NCBI RefSeq assembly: GCF_008728515.1
Contig: NC_044981.1
Span: forward strand, 6,624,538-6,688,537
Reading direction: 5' to 3'
Origin: Papio anubis
Taxonomy: Eukaryota; Chordata; Mammalia; Primates; Cercopithecidae
Length of the DNA: 64,000 bases
The notes under the pieces: generated by a model
The model's database searches: none
What the model was told of the DNA's origin: nothing
What the model saw: only the letters and a program-made list of their open reading frames with translations
In this document: piece after piece, positions 34,641 through 45,699 of the stretch
How the letters are laid out: each line of letters starts with the position of its first letter
Position numbering within the stretch: the stretch's first letter is position 1
Translations under genes and position numbers: made by a program

Positions 34641-35445
34641 CCATGCAATTAGCAAACAACTCTGGAGAGACTGGCACATGTGGGTCCCCTGTGCCTCAAC
34701 CGTCCACCCAATGGCTTGGCCCCATTGATCATCCTTTAGGGTAGCAATCGTTCCATGAACAGCCCATCAATTGTAAAATACCTAATGGATGACTGGGAAG
34801 AAGAGAAAGGAGGGTTGAGGGAAGACACAGAGAACAAGGAATAGAGAGCTGGAAACAGGGAAGACAATTCTGAAAGCTTTGCTGAGGTCTTTCCCTATTT
34901 ATATTCAACTTTTCCAGAGTCATGAGCCCTTTAAGGAAATGCTGGCCTGAAGCAATGACCAAAGAGGGTCTTCTGCACAAGCCTGCTGCATTAGCAAAAA
35001 AAGAAATGCATTTCAGTGAGTCCAGGTATCTAAATTTTGTTCTGAACTTAATCTCTGACCTTAGCCAAGAAAGAGCTAACAAATCAGGAGGATGTGTACA
35101 GCCGCACCCCAGATAGGGTATTTGGACAGCAGATTTATATGCGACAAGAAAGACGCTGTGCCCGCTCAGGGCACCTGGACCTCTTTGTACAGGGCTCGTT
35201 TATTCAGCACACCCAACAACAGGCATTCATCCAGAACTCTAAGTTCCAAATCATTGCTTCTTTCAAAGCAGTACTCGCTCCACTGTTCAGAAACAAGTTT
35301 CTTTGAAAGACACAAGTGGTCACTTTGCTGACCAGTTCAACCTATGTGTTGTCTTAGGTAAACTGTTTTCTTTCAGATTTTAGGACATTATGTGTGTCTC
35401 TATGAAGAATCTGGTGGATGCCTGCATCAAAAAGTATTTCCCATA
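34641..35445. other. Unassigned sequence
   Basis: No gene or named repeat seen. Frames of 64-117 codons on both strands have no recognised domain. Confidence 0.4.
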
Positions 35446-35455
35446 GACTCATATA

Positions 35456-35523
35456 CTATTTATTTATTTATTATTATACTTTAAGTTCTGGGATACATGT
35501 GCAGAATGTGAAGATTTGTTATT
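35456..35523 (-). mobile_element. 68-base 5'-truncated L1 insertion
   Basis: Only the last ~60 bases of a primate L1 3' UTR plus a TTTA-rich tail are present ('attatactttaagttctggg'). It is flanked by gactcatata at 35446-35455 and 35524-35533. Confidence 0.88.
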
Positions 35524-35602
35524 GACTCATATATTTAAACCACTTCAGTTTATCTCGAAACACATGTCTTTTAAAAGACATCCCAACATTGAAAACTTTG
35601 TT

Positions 35603-35870
35603 CTCTATTGCCCAGGCTGGAGTGCAGTGGCTCAGTCTTGGCTCACTGCAACCTCGGCCTCCCGGGTTCAAGCGATTCTCCTGCCTCAGCCTCCAGAGTA
35701 GCTGGGACTACAGGTGCGCACCACCATGCCCGGCTAATTTGTGTATTTTTAGTAGAGACGAGGTCTCGCCATATTGGCCAGGCTGGTCTTGAACTCCTGA
35801 GCTCAGATGATCCACCTGCCTTGGCCTCCCAAAGTGTTGGGATTACAGGCATGAGCCATCGTGCTCAGCC
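35603..35870 (-). mobile_element. AluS-like, lacking its A-tail end
   Basis: Reverse Alu that starts at 'ctctattgcccaggctgg', so the poly-T and the first ~25 bases on that side are absent. Confidence 0.92.
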
Positions 35871-35874
35871 TGAT

Positions 35875-36904
35875 TCTGTGGCATTCTGATTAGACTTATG
35901 ACCATCAAGAGCCCTAGCCTCCAAAACAGAAATTAAAGTTTACTCCAATACACATAAGGGGCAAGCAGAAACTCTCTGGCAAAGAGTTGACAATTAAGCA
36001 GGGGCAGTAAGTCTAGAAATTCTATAATACACAGCACAGCATGAGGCTGGCAGCAGGAACCTGGCAGGAGGTTGGGGGAGGGCAGGGCAGAACACTTCTC
36101 TGACTTGAAGAAGCAGAGGAGGTGTCTCCTGAGGGACTCCCCCAGGAATGGAAAATTATTCCCCACGGTGGGAACTGACTCCTGGGAAGTCTGCCAGTGC
36201 TGAGTCACCAGGTCATTATGAAAGCCTGAAGCAGGCTACTCTCCACAAGCTACAGTTTCACGACTCCCTAGAAAGGACTAGAATTATTTCAGGGTTTTTT
36301 TTTTTTTCAAACCTTGTATTTTTAAAATACGTGTTTCAAAACGATGAAAATTTAAATTCACTTTAGTTTTATTGTAACGGATGCATTATTTCTAAGAAGA
36401 GGGAGAAAAGAAAATCCTATTATCAAGCACACAGTTGCAAAGGGTGCTCCAGCTCCTGACAGGCTGGGAATTTGGAATCACTGCCCCAGAGAAGCAAATG
36501 CTAGATAAGTGCTGAATTGGCAAATTCTTCAGATGCTTTTTTTTTTTTTTTTTTTAAATAAAGAACTATAGTGCCTCTTTTCAACAGTTTTACCCTATGC
36601 CTGCCTCCCAGCCTTCTGGACTCCCCCACCCCATCTTTTGTGCCTTACCTTGTGCTACTTCATCACCAACAAATTTCTCCTCAGCCTTCCAATTCCCTCC
36701 TGCAGAAGTGGACACAAATTTGCGGGAGATTAACTTTACAGGGACGGAAAAGCCCAACTAAGCAAAACATTCTAAGCATTCAAAAGGACCTGGCCAGAAG
36801 CTCTTCATGTAAGAAATTTATTGCCAATTACACAATCTCACTATCGGTATCAGCAGTGGAGCACTTGAAGGGCAGGAAACCAATTCTGACTTTAAAAATA
36901 AAAT
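35875..36904. other. Unassigned sequence
   Basis: No gene recognised. T-runs lie at about 36295-36308 and 36538-36555. The 120-codon plus-strand frame at 36571-36933 shows no known domain and runs into the next Alu. Confidence 0.4.
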
Positions 36905-37205
36905 CGGCCAGGCGCGGTGGCTCAAGCCTGTAATCCCAGCACTTTGGGAGGCCGAGACGGGCAGATCACGAGGTCAGGAGATCAAGACTATCCTGGCTAA
37001 CACGGTGAAACCCCGTCTCTACTAAAAAATACAAAAAACTAGCCGGGCAAGGTGGCAGGCGCCTATAGTCCCAGCTATTCAGGAGGCTGAGGCAGGAGAA
37101 TGGCGTAAACCTGGGAGGCGGAGCTTGCAGTGAGCCGCGATCCGGCCACTGCACTCCAGCCTGGGTGACAGAGCGAGACTCCGTCTCAAAAAAATAAATA
37201 AATAA
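36905..37205 (+). mobile_element. Young AluY, AluYRa-like
   Basis: Forward AluY with 'ggtggctcaagcctgtaat', 'caaaaaactagccggg' and 'gatccggccactgcac', all AluYRa-like variants. Its tail is (AAAT)n, matching the flank aaaataaaat. Confidence 0.93.
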
Positions 37206-37209
37206 AATT

Positions 37210-37734
37210 CAGAGGGGAAAATATCAGCCTGACGCTTCTGATGCACATTAAAATTGTGTGTGTGTTTTTTTTCCTAACAGACATAATAATATTATTCCTA
37301 ATAATGAAGGAGAATGGCATTATTCTTTCTTTTAGAGTGTTCAGATTTGGAATACCATTCTTTGTGTTAGGGTTTTGAAAAATTCTGTTTGAGAGTTCTA
37401 TTCCCGTCCTTTCAACCATATTCTCTTTTGCTCTTCTCTTTTATCATTAAACAAACAAACAAAACACCAAACCTGTGTCATCTCTTGCAATATCTGACAT
37501 GTGACTATTAAACAAGGGGACATAGAGTTCCTGTCCTGGCTGCTGAAACAGAGCTGCTTAAATGAAACAGCCCCTTTCATTCCACTGAACCTTAAGGTCC
37601 ACGATCCTAAGCACAAATTGACGAATGGATTTCCTTCCAGCTCACCTTGAAACACCTTTGCCATAGAGAAGAACCTTTCTTCTTTGCTTCTGAACCCACA
37701 AGCGGGGCTACCTGAGGAGCAGTCACATTAGTAC
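37210..37734. other. Unassigned sequence next to the putative exon
   Basis: No repeat named. The minus-strand frame that continues past the exon here (37607-37789) is in another frame and looks like intron readthrough. Confidence 0.35.
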
Positions 37735-37953
37735 CTTGGACCACCAAACACAGGAGCATCCAAATTAAAGGACTGTCCATTGAAGACATAGTAAAAATAA
37801 GTAGAAAAGACCAGCCCGAGAGGGGTCAGAATGGGAGCCACCACAAAGGCAGTAATGTTGGCCATCATTTCATAGTTTTCAGTTAGTTCTGTCCCCAGCA
37901 CCATCCTTGTCATTAGAAGAGACGTGGGCAGGTACAAAACTGTGCAGGTCAAC
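37735..37953 (-). CDS. Putative internal exon of an unidentified multi-pass membrane protein
   Basis: On the minus strand this 219-base segment is open throughout and reads as about 72 residues. It has two strongly hydrophobic stretches, one at the start ('LTCTVLYLPTSLLM') and one near the end ('ITAFVVAPILTPLGLVFSTY'), joined by a short polar loop with an N-x-T sequon. Upstream is a pyrimidine-rich tract ending in 'cttgctag', a good acceptor. Downstream 'ccaag|gtacta' is an acceptable donor, and the frame meets a stop two codons later. The exon begins one base before a codon boundary and ends two bases after one, so it is phase-symmetric (2-2) and could be spliced as a unit. No sister exon was found within the window. 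I could not name the family, and it may be a dead exon or chance. Solute carriers or other polytopic proteins are possible. Confidence 0.4.
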
Positions 37954-38284
37954 CTAGCAAGATATTCAGACAAGGGAAAGAGGACAAAAGGGCCCACTTG
38001 CAACCACTATAAGAATTATAAATGTTATCGTAAAGGATGAAATACTCAAACTATATTACAGGATAGAAACTGCAAGTCATTTAAAGATCTAAAGAAATTA
38101 AAAAACTCATGTACTATGTGGTAGCTTTCTAAACTTGAGCTTTAAATAATTACTGCTTTATTTAAATCTTTTTTTCCCTTCTCTTTCTGCCTTTAACTTG
38201 TCTGCTTACTACGAACGTTGAATAATAAAAAAAAAAAAAAAGAATCTTTGCATCTTCTCTTGTTTGTACCTTTGATATCAAGGA
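37954..38284. other. Unassigned sequence
   Basis: Upstream (minus-strand sense) of the putative exon. It holds a pyrimidine tract and an A-run at about 38226-38240, but no repeat I can name. Confidence 0.35.
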
Positions 38285-38294
38285 GTCCCACTTT

Positions 38295-38612
38295 TTGGCT
38301 GAGCACAGTGGCTCATGCCTGTAATCCCAGCACTTTGGGAGTCTGAGGCGGGCGGATCACTTGAGGTCCGGAGTTTGAGACCAGCCTGGCCAACATGATG
38401 AAACCCTGTCTCTAATTAAAAATATGAAAATTAGCCAGGAGTGATGATGCACACCTGTAATCCCAGTTACTCGGGAGGCTGAGGCATGACAGTCGCTTGA
38501 ACTCAGGAGGTGGAGGCAGCAGTGAGCCAAGATCGCTCCAGTGCACTCCAGCCTGGGTGACAGTGTGAGACTGTCCAAAAAAAAAAGAAAGAAAGAAAAG
38601 AAAAGAAAAAGT
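38295..38612 (+). mobile_element. AluS-like, outer element of a nested pair
   Basis: Forward Alu with an A-rich (GAAA)n tail at 38578-38612. The left flank 'tcccacttt' at about 38287 matches 'tcccacttt' after the next Alu at about 38940. The second Alu therefore landed in this one's tail. Confidence 0.92.
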
Positions 38613-38938
38613 GGCCGGGCGCAGTGGCTCACGCCTGTAATTCCAACACTTTGGGAAGCCGAGGCAGGCAGATCACCTGAGGTCAGGAGTTCGAGACCTG
38701 CCTGACCAACATGGAGAAACCCCATCTCTACTGAAAGTACAAAATTAGCCAGGCATGGTGGCACATGCCTGTAATCCCAGCTACTAGGGAGGGTGAGGCA
38801 GGAGAATCATTGGTACCTGGGAGGCAGAGGTTGCGGTGAGCCGAGATCATGCCATTGCACTCCAGCCTAGGCAACAAGAGCGAAACTCCATACCAAAAAC
38901 AATAATAACAATAAATAAATAAATAAAAAGAAAAAGCA
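38613..38938 (+). mobile_element. AluS-like, inserted in the tail of the previous Alu
   Basis: Forward Alu in direct head-to-tail contact with the preceding one. It ends in an (AATA/AAAT)n tail. No independent flanking duplication other than A-rich sequence is seen. Confidence 0.92.
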
Positions 38939-39004
38939 ATCCCACTTTGCAAACTGGTCAGCGAGAACTTCCAGGAGCAGACAACACTGCAACCTTGGCA
39001 AGTG

Positions 39005-39200
39005 TCAAGGCCCTGGGATCAGGCTGCTGAGATTCAGTCCTGACACTGAACTAGGCAAGTGGTTTAACCTCACTCTACCTCAGTTTCTTCACTGGCAAAA
39101 TGGGGACAATCAGTACACCTATCTCACGCCAAGTCAATTAAATTAAAGAATCCAGGCAAAGTGTTCAGCACCATGCCTGAGAGCCAATCCTGACTGTTAC
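39005..39200 (+). repeat. MIR
   Basis: 'aagtggtttaacctcac', 'acctcagtttcttcactgg', 'aaaatggggacaatcag' and 'ttcagcaccatgcctga' are MIR landmarks in order. Confidence 0.85.
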
Positions 39201-39209
39201 GATGATGAC

Positions 39210-39476
39210 GGGCATCGCTATCTCCATGTGCCCCCCAAGCAATCCCAGCTCATCTCTGAGCATTTCCTCTGCTTCTCCTGAAGAGCTCTGGACAAAGGCA
39301 AAGGAATGTCCTCCTCTGAGAGGGAAGATTTGGCTGTCAAATAAATAAAATATGGAATCACAAATAATTAAATAACAATTTGAAAAAGAATGTCGACATT
39401 CACACTAGGGGTGATCTGGTCCAATTGTTACTGGAATGTTTATGTTCCATGTACTGTATTTTTGTATTTGTTCAGT

Positions 39477-39507
<31 letters not shown>

Positions 39508-40580
39508 TAGAAATAAAGTATTTGAGGATATATTTGCAGGCTTAAAATGCCTTTTTTTTTGCTTACAGAGGAAACAAGTTTGCTTCAAAATCTGATTCTT
39601 TATCTAAGTAAATTCACCGAATGACTAGTTGGCATTACACAAAAGTGGCACAAAAGATTGTTAAATCTCAAGAAAATTGATGTCTCTCATTCATTAGCAA
39701 AATCAACCATTTTTGACCTTTGATAGAGAATCAAGCTAATAGTGAATGCTCATCTCTTCACCAAGCATGAAGCCCTATCTGCCTCTGCGTTTCCAAAAGG
39801 TCCCCAAGGTTTGCCACCTTGAAGGTGGGGTTCACCTGAGCCTAGGGGAACCTGCTTCTCATGTGTATGCCTTCCCAAGGCTACAGGGTATTTGGTGGTT
39901 GAGTCCTCTTCCTACAAAAGCCAAAATGGTGAAGGGTCTGGGGTGTGGACCAGTTTAAATAGAAGGCAGAGCAGAAGTGGGCTGACATGCTCATCATATG
40001 AGCCTTCCAGCGGTCTATGGTATCCTTCTCGTTTTTTTGTAGAACTGTCTATAGAATGAGCTTTACTTATACTGTGAGTCTAAGCATTCAGTCTTGCCAT
40101 GAATGCTTCACACTATTCCTACCAACCACCATGAGGTAAGAATCCCATACTCCTTCGTTAAGTTCCCAAGAACTAATCACTTTGGTTCACAAAGGCTTCA
40201 TTTTACCCCATCCAGACATGCATGGGTTGTTTTGCCTATTGCTTTTGATCTGTTTGTTAGTCTAATACTGACAAGCATGTATCTGTTCATTCACTTTAGA
40301 AATGAAGCTCGAATCTTATGTGTCCTGGCTTTCTTAAGCAAGATAAAGTTAAGAAAATGCTTTAACCAAAGGAGAAGTTAACAAAGTTATGGTAAAATAG
40401 AGACTAAGAAATTGAGATATTAGCACTCAGTGGTGAGAATTTACCTAACCAAATCCATCCCCTCTAAAATAGAGATAATAGTATCAGCCTGACTGGTAAA
40501 GCTATTCTTCAGAAAACAAACAAACAAATAAAACAAAACACAAATAAACAAACAAAAAAACCCGAAAAGTCCAAATCCAC
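39210..40580. other. Unassigned sequence
   Basis: No gene seen. A (TTTA)n run lies at 39477-39509, and an A-rich stretch with AAAC units at about 40514-40560. Confidence 0.45.
39477..39509. repeat. (TTTA)n microsatellite
   Basis: About eight perfect TTTA units. Confidence 0.95.
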
Positions 40581-40589
40581 TTCCTAGAC

Positions 40590-40683
40590 CAGTGGCTTCT
40601 ATACTTTTATTTTATCATTTTATTTTATTTTACCAGTTTACATGGTAAAAAAAAAAATATATCTATATCTATATCTATATCTA

Positions 40684-40714
<31 letters not shown>

Positions 40715-40886
40715 TTACACCTTGACCCGGTACACAGACACATAAGCTGAAACAAAAGTTTTATGACTCAATACTTCCCCTAATTACAGGCAATATAGAA
40801 TGGTATTTTCTAACTCTATTCTATTTCATTTTAAGATGTTGATGTGACTTAGTAAATAGTTACAGCTCACAGTTTGAAAAAACATG
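40590..40886 (+). repeat. hAT-Charlie non-autonomous element
   Basis: Starts 'cagtggcttctatactttta', continues with 'acacataagctgaaacaaaa', and ends 'cagtttgaaaaaacatg', matching a hAT MITE whose ends read 'cagtg...cactg'. The flanks tcctagac (40582-40589) and ccctagaa (40887-40894) agree at 6 of 8 bases, as expected for an old 8-base hAT duplication. Confidence 0.75.
40665..40715. repeat. (TATC)n/(TA)n microsatellite
   Basis: TATATC and TATC units inside the hAT element, then a TA run. Confidence 0.93.
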
Positions 40887-41082
40887 CCCTAGAAAATTAC
40901 CTCCTGGGCAGCTGTCTAATGAGGTCAAGCAAAGGGCTCCTGAGGCAAAGCCTAGTTTTCCCATTCTCATGCAGTCCCTGCTTGCACTACTTCATCACTG
41001 TTTCCCAAATGCCAGTGATAATATTATTCTGACACTTGTTATAAGGGTAGGGAAGACTTTATCCAAGATTACTGCAGGACGT

Positions 41083-41216
41083 GGTGGCTTAAACCTAAAA
41101 TCCCAGCACTTTGGAGGGTCAAGGCAGGAGGATCACCTAGGAGGCCAGGAGTTTGAGACTAGCCTGGGCAACAAAGGGAGACCCTGTCTCTACCAAAAAA
41201 AAAAAAAAAAAAAATT
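41083..41216 (+). mobile_element. Free left Alu monomer (FLAM-like)
   Basis: A single left-monomer Alu of about 115 bases, 'ggacgtggtggcttaaacc' to 'ctgtctctacc', followed directly by 20 A residues and no right monomer. Confidence 0.87.
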
Positions 41217-41353
41217 GCTTTTTTTAAAGGACTATTGCAATAGGGACAGTGCAATAAGGGAGAGAGATTGGGCTCAACTCCAAATACAACAAAGACTGCT
41301 GGGGCCAAGGAACAAGGTGGGGATGATTGGATGAAAAATTACCAAGAGAACAC

Positions 41354-41410
41354 ATCAAGGGTACAGAGATTCTTGCAAAACTGACCTAACAGAATTCTTG
41401 CTAAAGGCAG
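41354..41410 (+). repeat. Direct repeat, copy 1
   Basis: About 57 bases that recur at 41526-41585: 'atcaagggt', 'gattcttgc', 'aaactgac', 'cttgc' and 'ggca' in the same order. It may be an internal repeat of an unnamed LTR. Confidence 0.7.
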
Positions 41411-41525
41411 GCCAAGGATATATACATCAAAAGTGAGGGATGTTAGAAATGAAAGTGTGAAAGTGCAGTGAGAAAAGAAAATGTGGTACATAAAGAACTT
41501 GGTCACATATTAAGGGTGATCATAT

Positions 41526-41585
41526 ATCAAGGGTGAGGGATTCTTGCTAAACTGACTTAGCAGGATTCTTGCCAAGACTGGGCAG
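41526..41585 (+). repeat. Direct repeat, copy 2
   Basis: Second copy of the 41354-41410 unit, about 80% alike by eye, 115 bases downstream of it. Confidence 0.7.
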
Positions 41586-41599
41586 TGCAGGCTCGGCAA

Positions 41600-42660
41600 T
41601 GACTAAGACCAAGGTCAAGGTCTAGTCGATAAGAGAGCTCAGAGGAGCCTGACTAAGCCTTGGCCAAGGAGAGTCTTTGCCACTGGCTGTGGTAAACAGA
41701 AAGATGGAAATGACTTTGTTATCACTACTGGAGGAAAAAACTCTCAGATACTGAAGTTGTCTTGCAGAAAGCAGGATTACCTAATGGTTCAAAGCATGGC
41801 CTTTAGGACTTCTAACTAAATGTAGCAGATTGACCTCCAGAGGCAGGAAAGGAGTTAAAAGATATCAGATGAAGAGACTTTAGCAAAGGAGAGATTTCAA
41901 CAGGTGTTTATTATGATGATTATTATTGTTATTATTATTATTATTTTGGAAGATGGAAAGCAGATAAAGAAACGGTACAGATTTAGGAGTAAGTTGTGAG
42001 CTAGGGTGCCCGCAAGGGGAAGGGGGAGAAGAGGGTGTGAGAAGGGGCCAGTCCTCTTCCAGGACTCTGAGAGCATAAGCTAAGGCACCAGATGCCTTAA
42101 AAGACAGGTGCAAGGCTTGAGTGGGAGCAGAGTGAAAGTCAGAACATGGTCTAGTTGGATCTCCATGTGCCCTTTGCTTCCTTTGACCGCGGCAACTACC
42201 CTCCAGCCCATACATACTACTTCACTTCTACCCGACCCGCCCAGGGACTGGCAATTACACTCTGGGAGAAATTAACCTGAAATTCTCTAGACTTCGGGTC
42301 ATCAGACACAGTGTAAAGTAGGGGTCAATAAAATTGAAGGGACGGGTGATAGGGGTAAGTTTGCACTGTGGAGACTGAGACACGCAGGGATCCCTACTTC
42401 ATCACCTCTCCCTACCCCCGCTCATGGCTAGTATTTTACCAACCAGGGTATAGATACAGACATTTGTTTCCTGGATAGACTAAATGGTCCCAGAAAATAA
42501 AAAATAAAAAAGGAAGCCTTTAGATATTGGAATATGGGAGTCCCCACAAAAATTTCCAGCTCACCACTTACCCTACTTTGATGCCCACCAGTTAAAAGCC
42601 CAACCTTGAAAACACAGAGCTTCCAAGCAGCTAAGGTCTCTAGGCAGGCAAAGTAAGACT
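41600..42660. other. Unassigned sequence
   Basis: No gene recognised. An (ATT)n-type run lies at 41911-41946. A 111-codon minus-strand frame at 41880-42215 has no domain and starts in that simple repeat. Confidence 0.4.
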
Positions 42661-42664
42661 TCAA

Positions 42665-43690
42665 GATTTAGAAACCAAAACAGACACAACAAAAATAAGA
42701 ACCCAGCAGAAACAGAGACAATGCAGGAAAGAGAAGAAAACTTCTAAAATAAAAATAAATCAGGTTACTCTCCTTAGAGAGAGATGATGTTGAATATATA
42801 GAACCAGAATAAAATGCTTTTAATGTAAAGCAATCAGAAAACAAGAAATTTGATCATTAAAATTCTAACAAACAATTGAAAGATAAGTCAAAGAAATCTC
42901 CCAGAAAACAAAACCAGAGGAAAAAAAGAAATAAGAGAGATGAAAGAACAGACTTAAAAGCTCAATCCACAAGTTTCAAATGGAATAGCAGGAATTCCCG
43001 AGGTAATACATAAATTGGAAGGAAGGAAATTCTATATAAAGAAAAGTTCCTATAACTAAGTTTCTATAACTAAAAGCTAAGATTCTCAAATTGAAAAACA
43101 CCACTAAAATAATAAATTTTTAAAAATACACACCAAAGTCCTGTGCCATAAAATTTCAAAATACCAGGGTTAAAAAGAGAATTCTAAAGGGAATACATAG
43201 CAAACCAAAAAAAAGGGGATCAAATGGCTTCAGATTTCTCTCCAGCAACGCCTACTACCAGAAGACAATGGAGCAATGTTTCACAATTTTGAGGGAAGAT
43301 CATTTATAGTCTGAAATTTTAAACTTGTCCAGTTACAATTAATGTGAATAGTAGGACATATACATTTTTAGACATGTAGGAACTCAAGAAAAATTACCTT
43401 CCATGCACGCTTTCTTACGAAGCTGCTAGAAGATCTGCTCCAGCAAAACAAAGGAGTAAATCAAGAAATAGGAGGGTATGAAATCCAGGAAATAGGACAT
43501 CCAGCACAGGAGAGGGAAAGGGGAAATAGCCGATAATGCTGAAAGAAAGGTCCAGCATGTAGCTGACTAAGAGGGGGCTCCAGGGAAGGGTCTCCAGGAA
43601 AAGTTTGTGAAAAATAAGACTATAATTTCAGAATTTTTAAATAGAGACCTTATGTTGATAAGGTCTACCTTGCAGGAAGCCAGAGATTGA
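42665..43690 (+). repeat. Old L1M/HAL1 body fragment
   Basis: The text 'ccagaagacaatggagcaatg', 'ttttgagggaa', 'cttccatgcacgctttct', 'gatctgctccagcaaaacaa' and 'atccaggaaataggacatcc' matches the L1M/HAL1 sequence before the 3' UTR. Reading frames are destroyed. Confidence 0.8.
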
Positions 43691-43709
43691 GGTCCACTAC
43701 ACTTCAATT

Positions 43710-44006
43710 TTTTTTTTTTTTTTAAAGACAGAATTTTGTTCTTGTTGCCCAGGCTGGAGGGCATGGGGCAATCTCGGCTCACTGCGACCTCCGCCTCCCA
43801 AGTTCAAGCGATTCTCCTGCCTCAGCCTCCCCAGTAGCTGGGATTACAGGCATGTGCGACCACACCTGGCTAATTTTGTATTTTTAGTAGAGACAGGCTT
43901 TCTCCATGTTGGTCGGGCTGGTCTTCAACTCTAGACCTCAGGTGATCCGCCCACCTCAGCCTCCCAAAGTGCTGGGATTACAGGCGTGAGCCACCACACC
44001 CAGCCC
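43710..44006 (-). mobile_element. AluS-like
   Basis: Reverse Alu flanked by acttcaatt at 43701-43709 and 44007-44015, inserted into the old L1. Confidence 0.93.
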
Positions 44007-44009
44007 ATA

Positions 44010-45114
44010 CTTCAATTCTTTAACAAATAAAAGTGACTGACTTTCTTTTATGAAGGAGTATATCCAAAAGTTGACTTATCTCCTTGAGATAATCAAGGAG
44101 GGAAGAGATCCTGTGACATTCAGCAGGTAAGGGGAAGGCAGACCCTAGAACTAAAAGTCAGCACACTTCAAATGTGCTATTTAAAAGGGGAATGATAATA
44201 CACTTTGAAAGAGGTCATAGTATTTGTCTAGTAGAGTAAGTAGCATCTACAAAATGGTCACAATATTTGCCAAAGGGAGTAAAACCTTTAAGACCAATAA
44301 AGAATCCTTGGGAGCTAAACTTCCTGTTTTCGTCACTTTGTTAATTTGTTAAGATTTTAATTTCAGAATCCATAACATTGAGTTCTATTTATTCTGGAGG
44401 CTGGTTTACTTCACACTTGCCCCCCACCCAAAGAAAAAGATACAGAGAATTTACAACGTTTGAAACAGGAAAACAACATGTAAATGCATTTAACATATCT
44501 GATGGTGTGTATGGAAAGAATTAAAGACCAATATATTGAAAACTAAGTCTTTTTATAAAGTAGGCAGTTAAATGCAGGAAAAACAAAAATTAGTTTAGAA
44601 AAGGAAATGTAATCACGACTGATAACTCTCTACTTGGCTATGCAGTAAGCAATATTTATATAGTTTAATAATGTAAATACAGTCCAACTAATGATGTCAA
44701 CAAAAATGATATAATTATATTGAGAGGATACCAGAAGGGGAGCGTATGGTGTGTGGGGATGGTGTAAGGGTAAGTGGTATCGAATTGCAATGAATGGACT
44801 ATTCTTAAAAGTGTGAAAAGGGTTTAGGAAAGCAAAGAGTGCAGTACCTAGCACTGACAGTAGCAGGCAGTCAGTGCCACCTCTAGGCATGAGAGCTCAA
44901 GGGCAAGGGGGAGCAATTTCTAGAACCTAAGGGAGCAGCTATATGGAGAGTACTGCCTGCCGGAAGAGGAGGAAGGGGTTTATCTAGGAGAGTAAACGCT
45001 CTGGCCCCTGCATCCCCCTCCAATCCAGTCTCCTGCCGGTGCCTCTCATGAACCACACCCAACCCCAAAGCCAGTGATCAGGCAGCCTGTCCACTGCGTT
45101 CATACAGGTCAGCC
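44010..45114. other. Probable L1 3' UTR and unassigned DNA
   Basis: This lies between the L1 body and an L1-like 3' end, so part is probably degraded L1 3' UTR. I cannot identify its boundaries. No gene seen. Confidence 0.35.
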
Positions 45115-45435
45115 TCTTGGTGGAATGCCCAGGATGAGAAGAATACATCTGGAAGAGGCAGATGGTGTCCAGTAGAGAGAGACAAAACTTCATCACTGGA
45201 AGATGCCAAATATCTCAAATCAACACATCGATAAAAATTGCCATTCTCCTATTACATGTAGAATTGAACCGGCTAACATTTGCAAGTGGTTGGCTCTGGG
45301 GAGCAGGAAGAATCGGGAGAAGGTGGGCAAAAAAGTGCTGTTTTTCATAAATCTTAAACTAGTTGATTGTTAAAATATTTCTGCATATTGCCTGATTAGG
45401 AAAAAATAGCAAAATATTGTAAAATGTTAAAAACC
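45115..45435 (+). repeat. L1M/HAL1 3' end
   Basis: 'gtggttggctctggggagc', 'aatcgggagaaggtggg' and 'ctgtttttcataaatctta' match the old L1 3' end. It probably closes the element that begins at 42665. Confidence 0.6.
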
Positions 45436-45504
45436 AAAAAAAAAAAAAAAAGGAAACAAAACAAAACAAAAAACCTCAGCAGGCACAAGGAGGGGAAGAA
45501 ATGT

Positions 45505-45690
45505 GCCAGCTTTGTCACTAAGCTAGACCCTGTGGATTTGAATCTCGCTAGCTGTGGGGCCCTGGGTCACTCACTTTCCCTCTGGCCTTAGTTTTTACAG
45601 CTGTAAAACAAAAATAGCATTTGCAACCTCAGAGAGATTTGAATGAGATGATGTATAAAAGCATTTGGCACAAAACGAGCCTTAGATAAT
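45505..45690 (+). repeat. MIR
   Basis: 'gtggatttgaatctcgctag', 'tgggtcactcactttccctc' and 'aatgagatgatgtataaaagc' follow the MIR order. Confidence 0.85.
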
Positions 45691-45699
45691 GACAAAGGG

